From positions 6,303,001-6,367,000 of the forward strand of contig NZ_CP052859.1 of assembly GCF_012935695.1 (NCBI RefSeq): DNA of 64,000 nt. The letters run 5' to 3'. The DNA is from Pseudomonas sp. ADAK18. GTDB taxonomy: Bacteria; Pseudomonadota; Gammaproteobacteria; Pseudomonadales; Pseudomonadaceae. The translations under genes were made by a program, and so were the position numbers. Shown piece after piece: positions 54,350 to 64,000 of this stretch. Each line of letters begins with the position of its first letter. Position 1 is the first letter of the stretch. Below the pieces are notes generated by a model. It did not search any database. It was not told the DNA's origin and saw nothing but the letters and a program-made list of their open reading frames with translations.

Positions 54350-54664
54350 ATGAAGATGCTGCGTATTCCGTTGTTGATGATGGGCCTGCTGCTGTGTTCC
54401 CAAGGCTTTGCCGCGACTGCCGCACAGACGGCTCAGCAACAAAAAATGACCACTTGCAACGCCGAAGCCAAGACCAATGGCAAAACCGGTGATGATCGCA
54501 AGGCATTCATGAGCACCTGCCTCAAGGCCGCCCCGGCTGCCAACGATGCCAAGACCCTGACCCCGCAGCAGCAGAAGATGAAAGACTGCAACGCCACGGC
54601 CAAAACCCAGGCACTGAAGGGCGATGCGCGTAAAACCTTTATGAGTACCTGCCTGAAGAAATAA
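54350..54664 (+). CDS. psiF: PsiF repeat family protein
   Basis: 104-residue periplasmic protein with a signal peptide (1-21, ending CSQGFAA) and two PsiF repeats: QQQKMTTCNAEAKTNGKTGDDRKAFMSTCL and QQQKMKDCNATAKTQALKGDARKTFMSTCL, each with a Cys pair. E. coli psiF is phosphate-starvation inducible; no Pho box is obvious here. Function unknown. AGGGAG before the ATG. Confidence 0.92.
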   Translation: MKMLRIPLLMMGLLLCSQGFAATAAQTAQQQKMTTCNAEAKTNGKTGDDRKAFMSTCLKAAPAANDAKTLTPQQQKMKDCNATAKTQALKGDARKTFMSTCLKK

Positions 54665-54711
54665 TAGCCCCCGGCTATGGAAGGCTGCGACACTCGTATG
54701 CAGCTTTCTAC

Positions 54712-54828
54712 TGTGGGAGCGGGCTTGCTCGCGATGGGCGTCAACGATAACGCGTTCATTTCTGAATAAACGCGGTGCTCTTGAACTCTTCGCGAGCAAG
54801 AACTAGGCGTCCCCCTCGCTCCTACACA
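54712..54828. repeat. Interrupted REP-type palindrome
   Basis: TGTGGGAGCGGGCTTGCTCGCGA pairs with TTCGCGAGCAAG...CTCCTACACA. The right arm is split by AACTAGGCGTCCC. Confidence 0.8.
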
Positions 54829-54859
54829 CATCCTTTAACGCCGTTCGTTTTGAGGCTGT

Positions 54860-55873
54860 ATGCCAACGTTTTCTCAGCGTCACGTGTTGTTGTTGGTCAG
54901 TTGCGTCATTATTTTCGGCGGGTTGCTGCTGGTACTGCCGCTAAAACTGCTGCCTAGCCTGCTGGCTGGATTGCTGGTCTATGAACTGGTCAACATGCTC
55001 ACCCCGCAGTTGCAGCGGCTGATCGAAGGCCGACGTGCGCGCTGGCTGGCGGTAGCCTTGCTGGGAACCTTGATCGTCAGCATCCTGACCCTGATCTTTG
55101 CTGGCGCCATCAGTTTCCTGCTTCACGAAGCGGAAAATCCCGGGGCTTCTCTGGACAAATTCATGGGCGTAGTCGATCGGGCACGCGGCCAACTGCCGCC
55201 GTTTCTCGACGCCTACCTCCCCGCCAGCGCCGCCGAATTCCGCGTGGCCATTGGGCAATGGTTGAGTAAGCACCTGAGCGAATTGCAACTGGTGGGCAAG
55301 GACGCGGCCCACATGTTCGTGACCTTGCTGATTGGCATGGTGCTGGGGGCAATCATCGCTTTGCAGCGGGTGCCGGACCTGACCAAGCGCAAACCCCTGG
55401 CGGCAGCGCTGTTTGATCGTCTGCACCTGCTGGCCCAAGCCTTTCGCAATATCGTTTTCGCGCAAATCAAAATCGCCGCGCTGAATACCGCGTTCACGGC
55501 GATCTTCCTGGCGGTGGTGCTACCGCTGTGCGGGATTCACCTGCCGCTGACCAAGACCCTGATCGTGCTGACCTTCCTGCTGGGTTTGCTCCCGGTGATC
55601 GGCAACCTGATGTCCAACACCCTGATCACCATCGTCGCGCTGTCGCTGTCGATCTGGGTGGCGGTGGCGGCGCTGGGCTACCTGATTGTGATCCACAAGG
55701 TGGAATACTTCCTCAACGCACGTATCGTCGGCGGGCAGATCAGTGCCAAGTCATGGGAGCTGTTGTTGGCGATGCTGGTGTTCGAAGCCGCATTCGGCCT
55801 GCCGGGCGTGGTGGCGGGGCCGATTTATTATGCGTATTTGAAGAGTGAGTTGAAGCTGGCGGGGATGGTGTAG
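54860..55873 (+). CDS. AI-2E family transporter
   Basis: 337-residue membrane protein of the AI-2E/PerM family with about seven or eight membrane helices (12-50 twice, 68-90, 152-175, 205-230, 235-260, 265-285, 300-325). HMFVTLLIGMVLGAIIALQR, LPLTKTLIVLTFLLGLLPVIGNLMSNTLI and FEAAFGLPGVVAGPIYYAYLK are characteristic. Despite the name, many members have unknown or sodium/proton-antiport roles. Confidence 0.9.
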   Translation: MPTFSQRHVLLLVSCVIIFGGLLLVLPLKLLPSLLAGLLVYELVNMLTPQLQRLIEGRRARWLAVALLGTLIVSILTLIFAGAISFLLHEAENPGASLDKFMGVVDRARGQLPPFLDAYLPASAAEFRVAIGQWLSKHLSELQLVGKDAAHMFVTLLIGMVLGAIIALQRVPDLTKRKPLAAALFDRLHLLAQAFRNIVFAQIKIAALNTAFTAIFLAVVLPLCGIHLPLTKTLIVLTFLLGLLPVIGNLMSNTLITIVALSLSIWVAVAALGYLIVIHKVEYFLNARIVGGQISAKSWELLLAMLVFEAAFGLPGVVAGPIYYAYLKSELKLAGMV

Positions 55874-55895
55874 GGATTGATGTTGTCTGGATTGA

Positions 55896-56015
55896 CCCCT
55901 TCGCGAGCAAGTCGAATCGTCGCACCGCCGCTCCCACATTCGACCGCATTCCAAAGGTAGAACTCGGTCGAATGTGGGAGCGGCGGTGCGACGATTCGAC
56001 TTGCTCGCGAAGGGG
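55896..56015. repeat. REP element with perfect 51-base arms
   Basis: Arms at 55896-55946 and 55965-56015 are exact reverse complements over 51 bases, starting CCCCTTCGCGAGCAAGTCG, with an 18-base loop. Longest perfect inverted repeat in the window; it would form a very stable RNA hairpin. Confidence 0.95.
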
Positions 56016-56037
56016 GCGCCACGGTTTCAGCTAAAAC

Positions 56038-57306
56038 TCAGTACCCGTACCGCTTGCTGGCCTCAATCGCCAACCCGCTGCCGATACTGCCAAAGATATT
56101 GCCTTCCACATGCCGCGCATTCGGCAGCATCGCCGACACGCTCTGGCGCAGTGCCGGAATGCCGCTGGAACCACCGGTAAAGAACACCGTGTCCACTTGG
56201 GCCACTTCCACCGAAGCGTCGTTCAGCAACTGGGTGACGCTGTTACGCACCCGCTCCAGCAGGTTGTCGATGGCCGACTCGAACAGCGCCCGGCTCAGTT
56301 CCACGCTCAACCCCGGCTCAACCCGATCCAGCAACACATGGCGGCTTTCGTCATGGGTCAGCTGGATCTTGGTTTCTTCCACTTCCATGGCCAACCAGTG
56401 CCCGGCGCGTTGTTCGATCAGCTTGAACAGGCGGTCGATGCCACCGGTGTCTTCGATGTCGTAACGCATGCTGCCCAGGGCCAACTGGGATTTTTGCGAG
56501 TACACCGAGTTGATGGTGTGCCAGGTCGCCAGGTTCATGTGATGGCTGGTGGGCATGTAGGCGCCGCTTTTCATACGGCTGCCGTAGCCGAACAGCGGCA
56601 TCATGCCTTGCAGGCTCAATTGCTTGTCGAAGTCGGTCCCGCCGATGTGCACGCCGCCGGTGGCGAGGATGTCGTCGTGGCGGTTGTCGTGGTTGCGACG
56701 CTCAGGGGACAGGCGCACCAGGGAGAAGTCCGAAGTACCGCCGCCGATGTCGACAATCAGCACCAGCTCTTCGCGCTCGATGGTCGACTCGTAGTCGAAC
56801 GCCGCGGCAATCGGTTCGTACTGGAACGAAATATCCTTGAAGCCGATCTTGCGGGCGACGTCCACCAGAGTGTCTTCGGCCTCTTTGTCGGCCATCGGGT
56901 CATCGTCGACGAAAAATACCGGGCGGCCCAGCACCACTTCCTCGAACTCACGCCCGGCATTGGCCTCGGCGCGGCTCTTGAGCTGGCCGATAAACAGCGC
57001 CAGCAAGTCGGTGAACGGCATTGCCGTGCCCAACACGCTGGTGTCGTGCTTGATCAGCTTGGAGCCCAGCAGGCTCTTGAGCGAGCGCATCAAGCGCCCT
57101 TCATAACCTTCCAGGTACTCGTGCAGCGCCAGGCGGCCGTAGACCGGACGGCGTTCTTCGAAGTTGAAGAACACCACCGAGGGCAGGGTGATCTTGTCGT
57201 CCTCCAGCTCGATAAGCGTTTCCATGCCGGGGCGGATCCAACCGACAGTGGAGTTGGACGTGCCAAAGTCGATACCGCAGGCACGGGCTGGGGATTCGTT
57301 TTTCAT
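56038..57306 (-). CDS. yegD: Hsp70-family protein (YegD-like)
   Basis: 422-residue actin-fold ATPase related to DnaK but lacking the substrate-binding domain. Phosphate loops ACGIDFGTSNSTVGW and LVLIVDIGGGTSDFSLV, and adenosine motif FFTGGSSGIPALRQSV. E. coli YegD is of this kind; function not established. ATG at 57306 (MKNESPARACGIDFG). Divergent from the Hsp40-like cbpA with 299 bases between, hinting at a chaperone-related role. Confidence 0.9.
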   Translation of the reverse strand: MKNESPARACGIDFGTSNSTVGWIRPGMETLIELEDDKITLPSVVFFNFEERRPVYGRLALHEYLEGYEGRLMRSLKSLLGSKLIKHDTSVLGTAMPFTDLLALFIGQLKSRAEANAGREFEEVVLGRPVFFVDDDPMADKEAEDTLVDVARKIGFKDISFQYEPIAAAFDYESTIEREELVLIVDIGGGTSDFSLVRLSPERRNHDNRHDDILATGGVHIGGTDFDKQLSLQGMMPLFGYGSRMKSGAYMPTSHHMNLATWHTINSVYSQKSQLALGSMRYDIEDTGGIDRLFKLIEQRAGHWLAMEVEETKIQLTHDESRHVLLDRVEPGLSVELSRALFESAIDNLLERVRNSVTQLLNDASVEVAQVDTVFFTGGSSGIPALRQSVSAMLPNARHVEGNIFGSIGSGLAIEASKRYGY

Positions 57307-57403
57307 GTCTTTCAGGTTCCGGTTAAAAAACGGCCGCGCAGTGTATGTCACCCGCGTCCAGATGCGTAGGCCGACTATCCGCTAAAGTCATCGTACTTGT
57401 TAC

Positions 57404-57431
57404 CTTGAAAGATCAGTCTTTGCCCCCAAAT
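57404..57431 (+). promoter_or_regulatory. Sigma-32 (heat-shock) type promoter of cbpA-cbpM
   Basis: CTTGAAA (57404-57410), 13-base spacer, CCCCAAAT (57424-57431), against consensus CTTGAAA-N11-16-CCCCATNT. Transcription would start near 57438, with a leader of about 160 nt. Confidence 0.65.
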
Positions 57432-57459
57432 CCCCTCCATACGGTTGGTGGCTGACGCA

Positions 57460-57597
57460 ATGATCAAGTTTGTCTGTCACGCCGCCGATAAACTTCTGAC
57501 GCACCCTCAGGTCACAAGATTGAGATCGGTCAATCCAGACGCCGTAAACAGGCGCATGCTGTGCCGCTGGCAGTGCGATATCGATAACGGATGGTGA
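57460..57597 (+). CDS. Possible 45-codon leader ORF before cbpA
   Basis: ATG at 57460, starting [13 protein letters not shown], ending TGA at 57595-57597. The stop overlaps the in-frame cbpA ATG at 57597 (TGATG). No strong ribosome site precedes it and the product is unknown. It may be a coupling or regulatory uORF, or chance. Confidence 0.3.
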   Translation: MIKFVCHAADKLLTHPQVTRLRSVNPDAVNRRMLCRWQCDIDNGW

Positions 57598-57605
57598 TGC
57601 CCCCG

Positions 57606-58553
57606 ATGGACTTCAAAGACTATTACAAGATTCTCGGCGTTGAGCCGACGGCAGACGACAAGGCGATCAAGACCGCCTATCGTAAGCTGGCGCGTAAATA
57701 TCACCCCGACGTCAGCAAGGAAAAGGACGCCGAAGCCAAATTCAAGGACGCGTCCGAGGCCTATGAAGCGCTGAAAAGCGCCGATAAACGCGCCGAATAC
57801 GACGATCTGCGCAAATACGGCCAGCACGGCCAGCCGTTCCAGGGGCCACCGGGCTGGCAGAGCCGTGGCGGCTATGGCGGCGGCGGTGAGGACACAGGCG
57901 ACTTTTCGGACTTCTTCAGCTCGATCTTCGGTTCGCGTGGCAATGGTTTTGGTGGTGCCCAAGGCCGTAGCGCCGGGCGTCGAGGGCAAGATGTGGAAAT
58001 GGAATTACCGGTGTTTCTGGAAGAGACCCTGTCCAACGAGTCCAAGCCGATCAACTTCCAGGTGCCGCAGTACAACGCGGCCGGTCAGCACGTCAGCAAC
58101 ACCACGAAAAGCCTGAATGTGAAGATCCCAGCCGGCGTGACCGACGGCGAGCGCATCCGCCTCAAGGGCCAGGGCGCACCGGGGGTTGGTGGCGGCACCA
58201 ATGGTGATCTGTACCTGATCATCAAGTTCGCGCCGCATCCGAAATTCGATGTGGAAGGCGAAAACCTGATCATTACCCTGCCGCTGGCCCCATGGGAGTT
58301 GGCGTTGGGAGCTGAAGTCGCCGTGCCGACACTGACCGGCAAGATCAACCTCAAGGTGCCGGCCGGCAGCCAGAACGGCCAGCGCATGCGTGCCAAGGGC
58401 CACGGCTTGCTGAACAAGGCCGGGCAGCGCGGTTATCTGTTTGTGCAACTCAAGGCGGTCATGCCGAAAAACACCGACGATGAAGTCAAGGCGTTGTGGC
58501 AGGAACTGGCGAAAAAAGCCGCTTTTGATCCGAGAGAAACATGGAGTAGCTAA
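57606..58553 (+). CDS. cbpA: DnaJ-like co-chaperone / curved-DNA-binding protein CbpA
   Basis: 315-residue type-II Hsp40. The J domain (1-70) has the HPD motif ([11 protein letters not shown]); a Gly/Phe-rich linker (about 75-125) is followed by the two C-terminal beta domains (about 130-300; [40 protein letters not shown]). No zinc-finger domain. It activates DnaK and may bind [15 protein letters not shown] is the family start; in-frame ATGs at 57591 and 57597 are alternatives. Followed by its modulator cbpM. Confidence 0.94.
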   Translation: MDFKDYYKILGVEPTADDKAIKTAYRKLARKYHPDVSKEKDAEAKFKDASEAYEALKSADKRAEYDDLRKYGQHGQPFQGPPGWQSRGGYGGGGEDTGDFSDFFSSIFGSRGNGFGGAQGRSAGRRGQDVEMELPVFLEETLSNESKPINFQVPQYNAAGQHVSNTTKSLNVKIPAGVTDGERIRLKGQGAPGVGGGTNGDLYLIIKFAPHPKFDVEGENLIITLPLAPWELALGAEVAVPTLTGKINLKVPAGSQNGQRMRAKGHGLLNKAGQRGYLFVQLKAVMPKNTDDEVKALWQELAKKAAFDPRETWSS

Positions 58554-58555
58554 CG

Positions 58556-58864
58556 ATGAGCAGTCCCCGTGTGGTTCAAGTGAACATGACAGAGTTTTGT
58601 GAGGCCACCGAGTTGTCGGTGGCCTACGTGATCGAAATCGTTGAACACGGCATCGTTGAACCCGTGGGGAAAACCCCTGAGTCCTGGCATTTCACCGACT
58701 ACGAACTGGCCTTGGCCAAGCGTGCGTCGACGCTGCGCAAGGACCTGGACCTGGAGTGGGAAGGCGTCGCCCTGGCGCTGAACCTGCTGGAAGAGGTCCA
58801 GCAATTACGGGCCGAGAACCAGATGCTCAAACAGCGGCTGGGGCGCTTGGTGCAAACTCCCTGA
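58556..58864 (+). CDS. cbpM: Chaperone modulator CbpM
   Basis: 102-residue MerR-like helical protein with a C-terminal coiled coil (about 70-98, NLLEEVQQLRAENQMLKQRL). TEFCEATELSVAYVIEIVEHGIVEPVG is typical. CbpM binds the J domain of CbpA and inhibits it. ATG 2 bases after the cbpA stop, with GGAG inside the end of cbpA. Confidence 0.93.
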   Translation: MSSPRVVQVNMTEFCEATELSVAYVIEIVEHGIVEPVGKTPESWHFTDYELALAKRASTLRKDLDLEWEGVALALNLLEEVQQLRAENQMLKQRLGRLVQTP

Positions 58865-58896
58865 AATAATGCTCTCTTCCTGAAAGCTGGCCAGGC

Positions 58897-59033
58897 CCTG
58901 TGGCGAGGGGGCTTGCCCCCGTTGGGGTGCGAAGCAGCCCCAAAGCCGGCCACCGAGCTTTTATCTGAAAGCATGCGGCGACTTCATTAGGGCTGCTTCG
59001 CACCCCAACGGGGGCAAGCCCCCTCGCCACAGG
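58897..59033. repeat. REP-type palindrome (GTGGCGAGGGGGC variant)
   Basis: CCTGTGGCGAGGGGGCTTGC and GCAAGCCCCCTCGCCACAGG arms, inner GGGGTGCGAAGCAGCCCC and GGGCTGCTTCGCACCCC. Confidence 0.9.
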
Positions 59034-59056
59034 TCCCTTGCTGTTTCTTCTAGCCC

Positions 59057-60184
59057 TTAACTGAGGCGGGGCAGCACCACGGTAAACGTGGTGCCTTCAG
59101 CCTCGGTGGACGCTACTTCAATCGTCCCCCGATGGGCGTCTACCACTTCCTTGACGATAAACAACCCCAACCCAAGGCTCGTCGAAGCGCTGCCCAGTTC
59201 TTCGCTGGCGCTGCGTACCAGCGGGTCGAAGACGGTGCCGATGGCGGCCGGGGGAATCGGTGTGCCGTAGTTGTGCATGCTGAGTACCACCGTGTCGGTC
59301 GTGCCATTGAGGGTCAGCGTCACCGCTTGGCTGTTCTGGCCATGCTGCAACGCATTGCCAATCAAGTTCTGCAATAACTGGTCAATTCGCCCGCGATCCC
59401 ACAACCCCTGGGTGTCCCCATGGATGTGCAAGTGCGGATGACAGTCCGGTTGACCTGCACAGGCTTCATCGATGGCCGCTTGCGCCGCGTCGGCCAGGTT
59501 CATGGGTTTGGGCTCGATAGGCAGGCTGCTGCCCAGCCGGCTGCGCACAAACTCCAACAGGTCGCTGACCATTGCTCCCATGTGCCGGGCGCCATTCTTG
59601 ATATTGCCCACCAGGCTCAGCCCGTTGCCATCCAACTGGGCCTTGCGCAGCAACATCTCGGTCGACATGTTCACCGCTTGCAACGGCGCGCGCAGGTCGT
59701 GGCCGAGGATGGCCAGGAAAATATCCCGCGAGCGATTGACCTGCTCGGCGTAAGCCGCTGTGGATTCGGCCAATGCTTCATCGATGGCTTCATTGAAGCG
59801 GATCATGTCCTGGAAATAAGCCAGCTCCGGTGACTCCAGGCTATTGACCCACAGGCGAATCACGCAGGCGCGCAGATGGCGGAATTCGGAGGTCATCTGC
59901 ACCAGGTCAAAGCCCACGGTATGGCGCAGTTCACCATGGTTGGCGGCGGCTTCGTCCAGGCTTGGGGTTTTCTCGGGGCCGTCGCCCTTGGCCTTGGCAG
60001 CTTGTTCGCTGGCGCTCTGGCGGGTGGTCATGTCGCGCGCGGCGGCTAGCAGGATCGAACGGGCGTGGTCGCGCAACTGCGTGCGGTTCAAGGTCTCGGC
60101 GGCGGGGGTCAGCGTTTCGGCAAATTGCTCCCATTCATCGACGATCTGATCGGTGTGTAACACGATGAATTCGGATAGGCGCAT
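59057..60184 (-). CDS. Sensor histidine kinase with RsbR-like N-terminal domain
   Basis: 375-residue cytoplasmic kinase. The N-terminal helical part (about 1-145) resembles the RsbRD/globin-like sensor region. HisKA with H162 (ILGHDLRAPLQAVN) and HATPase: N-box NLIGNALQHG, G1-like HNYGTPIPPAA, G2 LGLGLFIVKEVV. No transmembrane segment and no response regulator nearby; an orphan kinase. MRLSEFIVLH at 60184 is chosen over a longer upstream frame. Confidence 0.88.
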   Translation of the reverse strand: MRLSEFIVLHTDQIVDEWEQFAETLTPAAETLNRTQLRDHARSILLAAARDMTTRQSASEQAAKAKGDGPEKTPSLDEAAANHGELRHTVGFDLVQMTSEFRHLRACVIRLWVNSLESPELAYFQDMIRFNEAIDEALAESTAAYAEQVNRSRDIFLAILGHDLRAPLQAVNMSTEMLLRKAQLDGNGLSLVGNIKNGARHMGAMVSDLLEFVRSRLGSSLPIEPKPMNLADAAQAAIDEACAGQPDCHPHLHIHGDTQGLWDRGRIDQLLQNLIGNALQHGQNSQAVTLTLNGTTDTVVLSMHNYGTPIPPAAIGTVFDPLVRSASEELGSASTSLGLGLFIVKEVVDAHRGTIEVASTEAEGTTFTVVLPRLS

Positions 60185-60210
60185 GGCCGGGTTCCCAAGT
60201 GCAAGACAGT

Positions 60211-60248
60211 GAAGAGGCGTGGCGCATCGTAGCGCCTTACGCCTCTTC
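60211..60248. terminator. Strong nested hairpin between ureC and the kinase gene
   Basis: GAAGAGGCGT-GGCGC-atcgta-GCGCC-tt-ACGCCTCTTC: 15 paired bases with one 2-base bulge. Downstream of ureC on the minus strand, no T-run, so a processing or stabilising hairpin is as likely as a terminator. Confidence 0.5.
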
Positions 60249-60284
60249 GCTTCACTGGCGTAGCAGGTCCCTGCCGATGAACGG

Positions 60285-61985
<1,701 letters not shown>

Positions 61986-62017
61986 TGAAAATCCTTGCGC
62001 ATGAGTTTGGCTCTATT

Positions 62018-62152
62018 CTGTGGCGAGCGGGCTTGCCCGCGTTGGGCTGCGCAGCAGCCCCAATACAAACACTGCATTTCTCCAGACAGGACTCAATGGC
62101 TGACTTCAGGGCCGCTTCGCGCCCCAACGCGGGCAAGCCCGCTCGCCACACA
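62018..62152. repeat. REP-type palindrome between ureB and ureC
   Basis: CTGTGGCGAGCGGGCTTGCC and GGCAAGCCCGCTCGCCACA arms with inner GGGCTGCGCAGCAGCCCC. Lies within the urease transcript. Confidence 0.9.
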
Positions 62153-62178
62153 AAGCCCGTCCACTACAGGGATCTGTC

Positions 62179-63544
<1,366 letters not shown>

Positions 63545-63553
63545 GGCCAGGCC

Positions 63554-63856
63554 TCAGGCGATGGGTTGGTGGACGGTGACCAGTTTGGTGCCGTCGGGGA
63601 AGGTGGCTTCCACCTGGATGTCCGGGATCATTTCCGGGATGCCTTCCATCACTTGCTCGCGGCTGAGCAGAGTGGTGCCGTAGTGCATCAGCTCGGCCAC
63701 GGTGCGGCCGTCACGGGCGCCTTCCATCAGCGCGGCGCAGATGTAGGCGATGGTCTCCGGGTAATTGAGCTTCACACCGCGTGCCAATCGCCGCTCGGCC
63801 ACCAGGCCTGCGGTGAAGATCAGCAGTTTGTCTTTTTCTCGTGGGGTCAGGTCCAT
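63554..63856 (-). CDS. ureA: Urease gamma subunit
   Basis: 100-residue gamma subunit: [77 protein letters not shown]. Normal length. First structural urease gene visible; ureD is expected to its right outside the window. Confidence 0.98.
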   Translation of the reverse strand: MDLTPREKDKLLIFTAGLVAERRLARGVKLNYPETIAYICAALMEGARDGRTVAELMHYGTTLLSREQVMEGIPEMIPDIQVEATFPDGTKLVTVHQPIA

Positions 63857-63918
63857 CGTTCAAGGTCCGCCATAAAAAACATTCTTAAAAACAATGAAGC
63901 TCCAATATGGGAGTGAGC

Positions 63919-64000
63919 TTGTGTGGGAGCGGGCTTGCTCGCGAAAGCGGTGGGCCAGCCAAACATTTGGCGACTGACACTACGCCTTCGCGAGCAAGCC
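63919..64000. repeat. REP-type palindrome, cut by the window edge
   Basis: TGTGTGGGAGCGGGCTTGCTCGCGA pairs with TTCGCGAGCAAGCC at the end of the window; the last part of the right arm is missing. Confidence 0.8.

Noticed and set aside
56110..57369. 419-codon open frame on the + strand opposite the Hsp70-like gene
   Set aside because: Antisense shadow; the minus strand encodes a complete actin-fold ATPase.

Overview
The window is a chromosomal segment of a Pseudomonas of the fluorescens group. Support for this is the order rnr-rlmB-rpsF-rpsR-(DUF2232)-rplI-dnaB, the later order LOG gene-azurin-nadE-pncB, urease genes split into an ureEFG cluster and an ureA-GNAT-GNAT-ureB-ureC cluster, a desT-like regulator beside ureE, and about twenty REP-type palindromes (tGTGGGAGC...GCTCCCACa and tGTGGCGAGCGGGC...GCCCGCTCGCCACa families) between genes. 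No tRNA, rRNA, prophage, insertion sequence or CRISPR array is visible.

Layout. 1-7.4 kb: RNA decay, rRNA modification, ribosomal proteins and replicative helicase, all core. 7.4-11.5 kb: a large minus-strand gene for a DUF6543 (dermonecrotic-toxin-like) protein whose SET-like C-terminus is now in another frame. 11.6-13.9 kb: a YgiQ-type radical SAM protein. 14-16.6 kb: a small accessory island with one intact predicted membrane-active toxin, three paralogous small membrane proteins (candidate immunity proteins) and the degraded tail of a second toxin copy. 16.8-23.7 kb: a transglutaminase/DUF2126 amidoligase, ATP-grasp/alpha-E and transglutaminase gene set behind a sigma-54-like promoter. 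23.8-27.7 kb: LOG protein, azurin with an ANR box, and NAD salvage (nadE, pncB). 28-31.9 kb: LysR regulator, amaB and amaA (pipecolate/lysine catabolism). 32.2-37.4 kb: a five-gene branched-chain-amino-acid-type ABC transporter behind a sigma-54-like promoter. 37.6-38.1 kb: a gene-free region with several DnaA-box-like sequences. 38.2-41.4 kb: SDR, cation diffusion facilitator and AGE-family epimerase. 41.5-44 kb: ureJ-ureG-ureF-ureE. 44.3-55.9 kb: envelope, regulatory and transport genes (NlpC/P60, DesT-like regulator, a secreted 30-residue repeat protein, AsmA, Dps-like ferritin, LysR/azoreductase/SMR, lipase, DMT exporter with AraC regulator and a perfect operator-like palindrome, PsiF, AI-2E transporter). 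56-58.9 kb: an Hsp70-family protein divergent from cbpA-cbpM, which has a sigma-32-like promoter. 59-64 kb: histidine kinase and the urease structural genes; ureD presumably lies beyond the right edge.

Most genes are ordinary core or metabolic genes. Nitrogen use recurs: urease and nickel insertion, amino-acid uptake, lysine catabolism, and two sigma-54-type promoters. The least ordinary parts are the toxin/immunity island at 14-16.6 kb, the frameshifted DUF6543-SET gene, the sigma-54-driven transglutaminase/amidoligase cluster, and the DnaA-box region.
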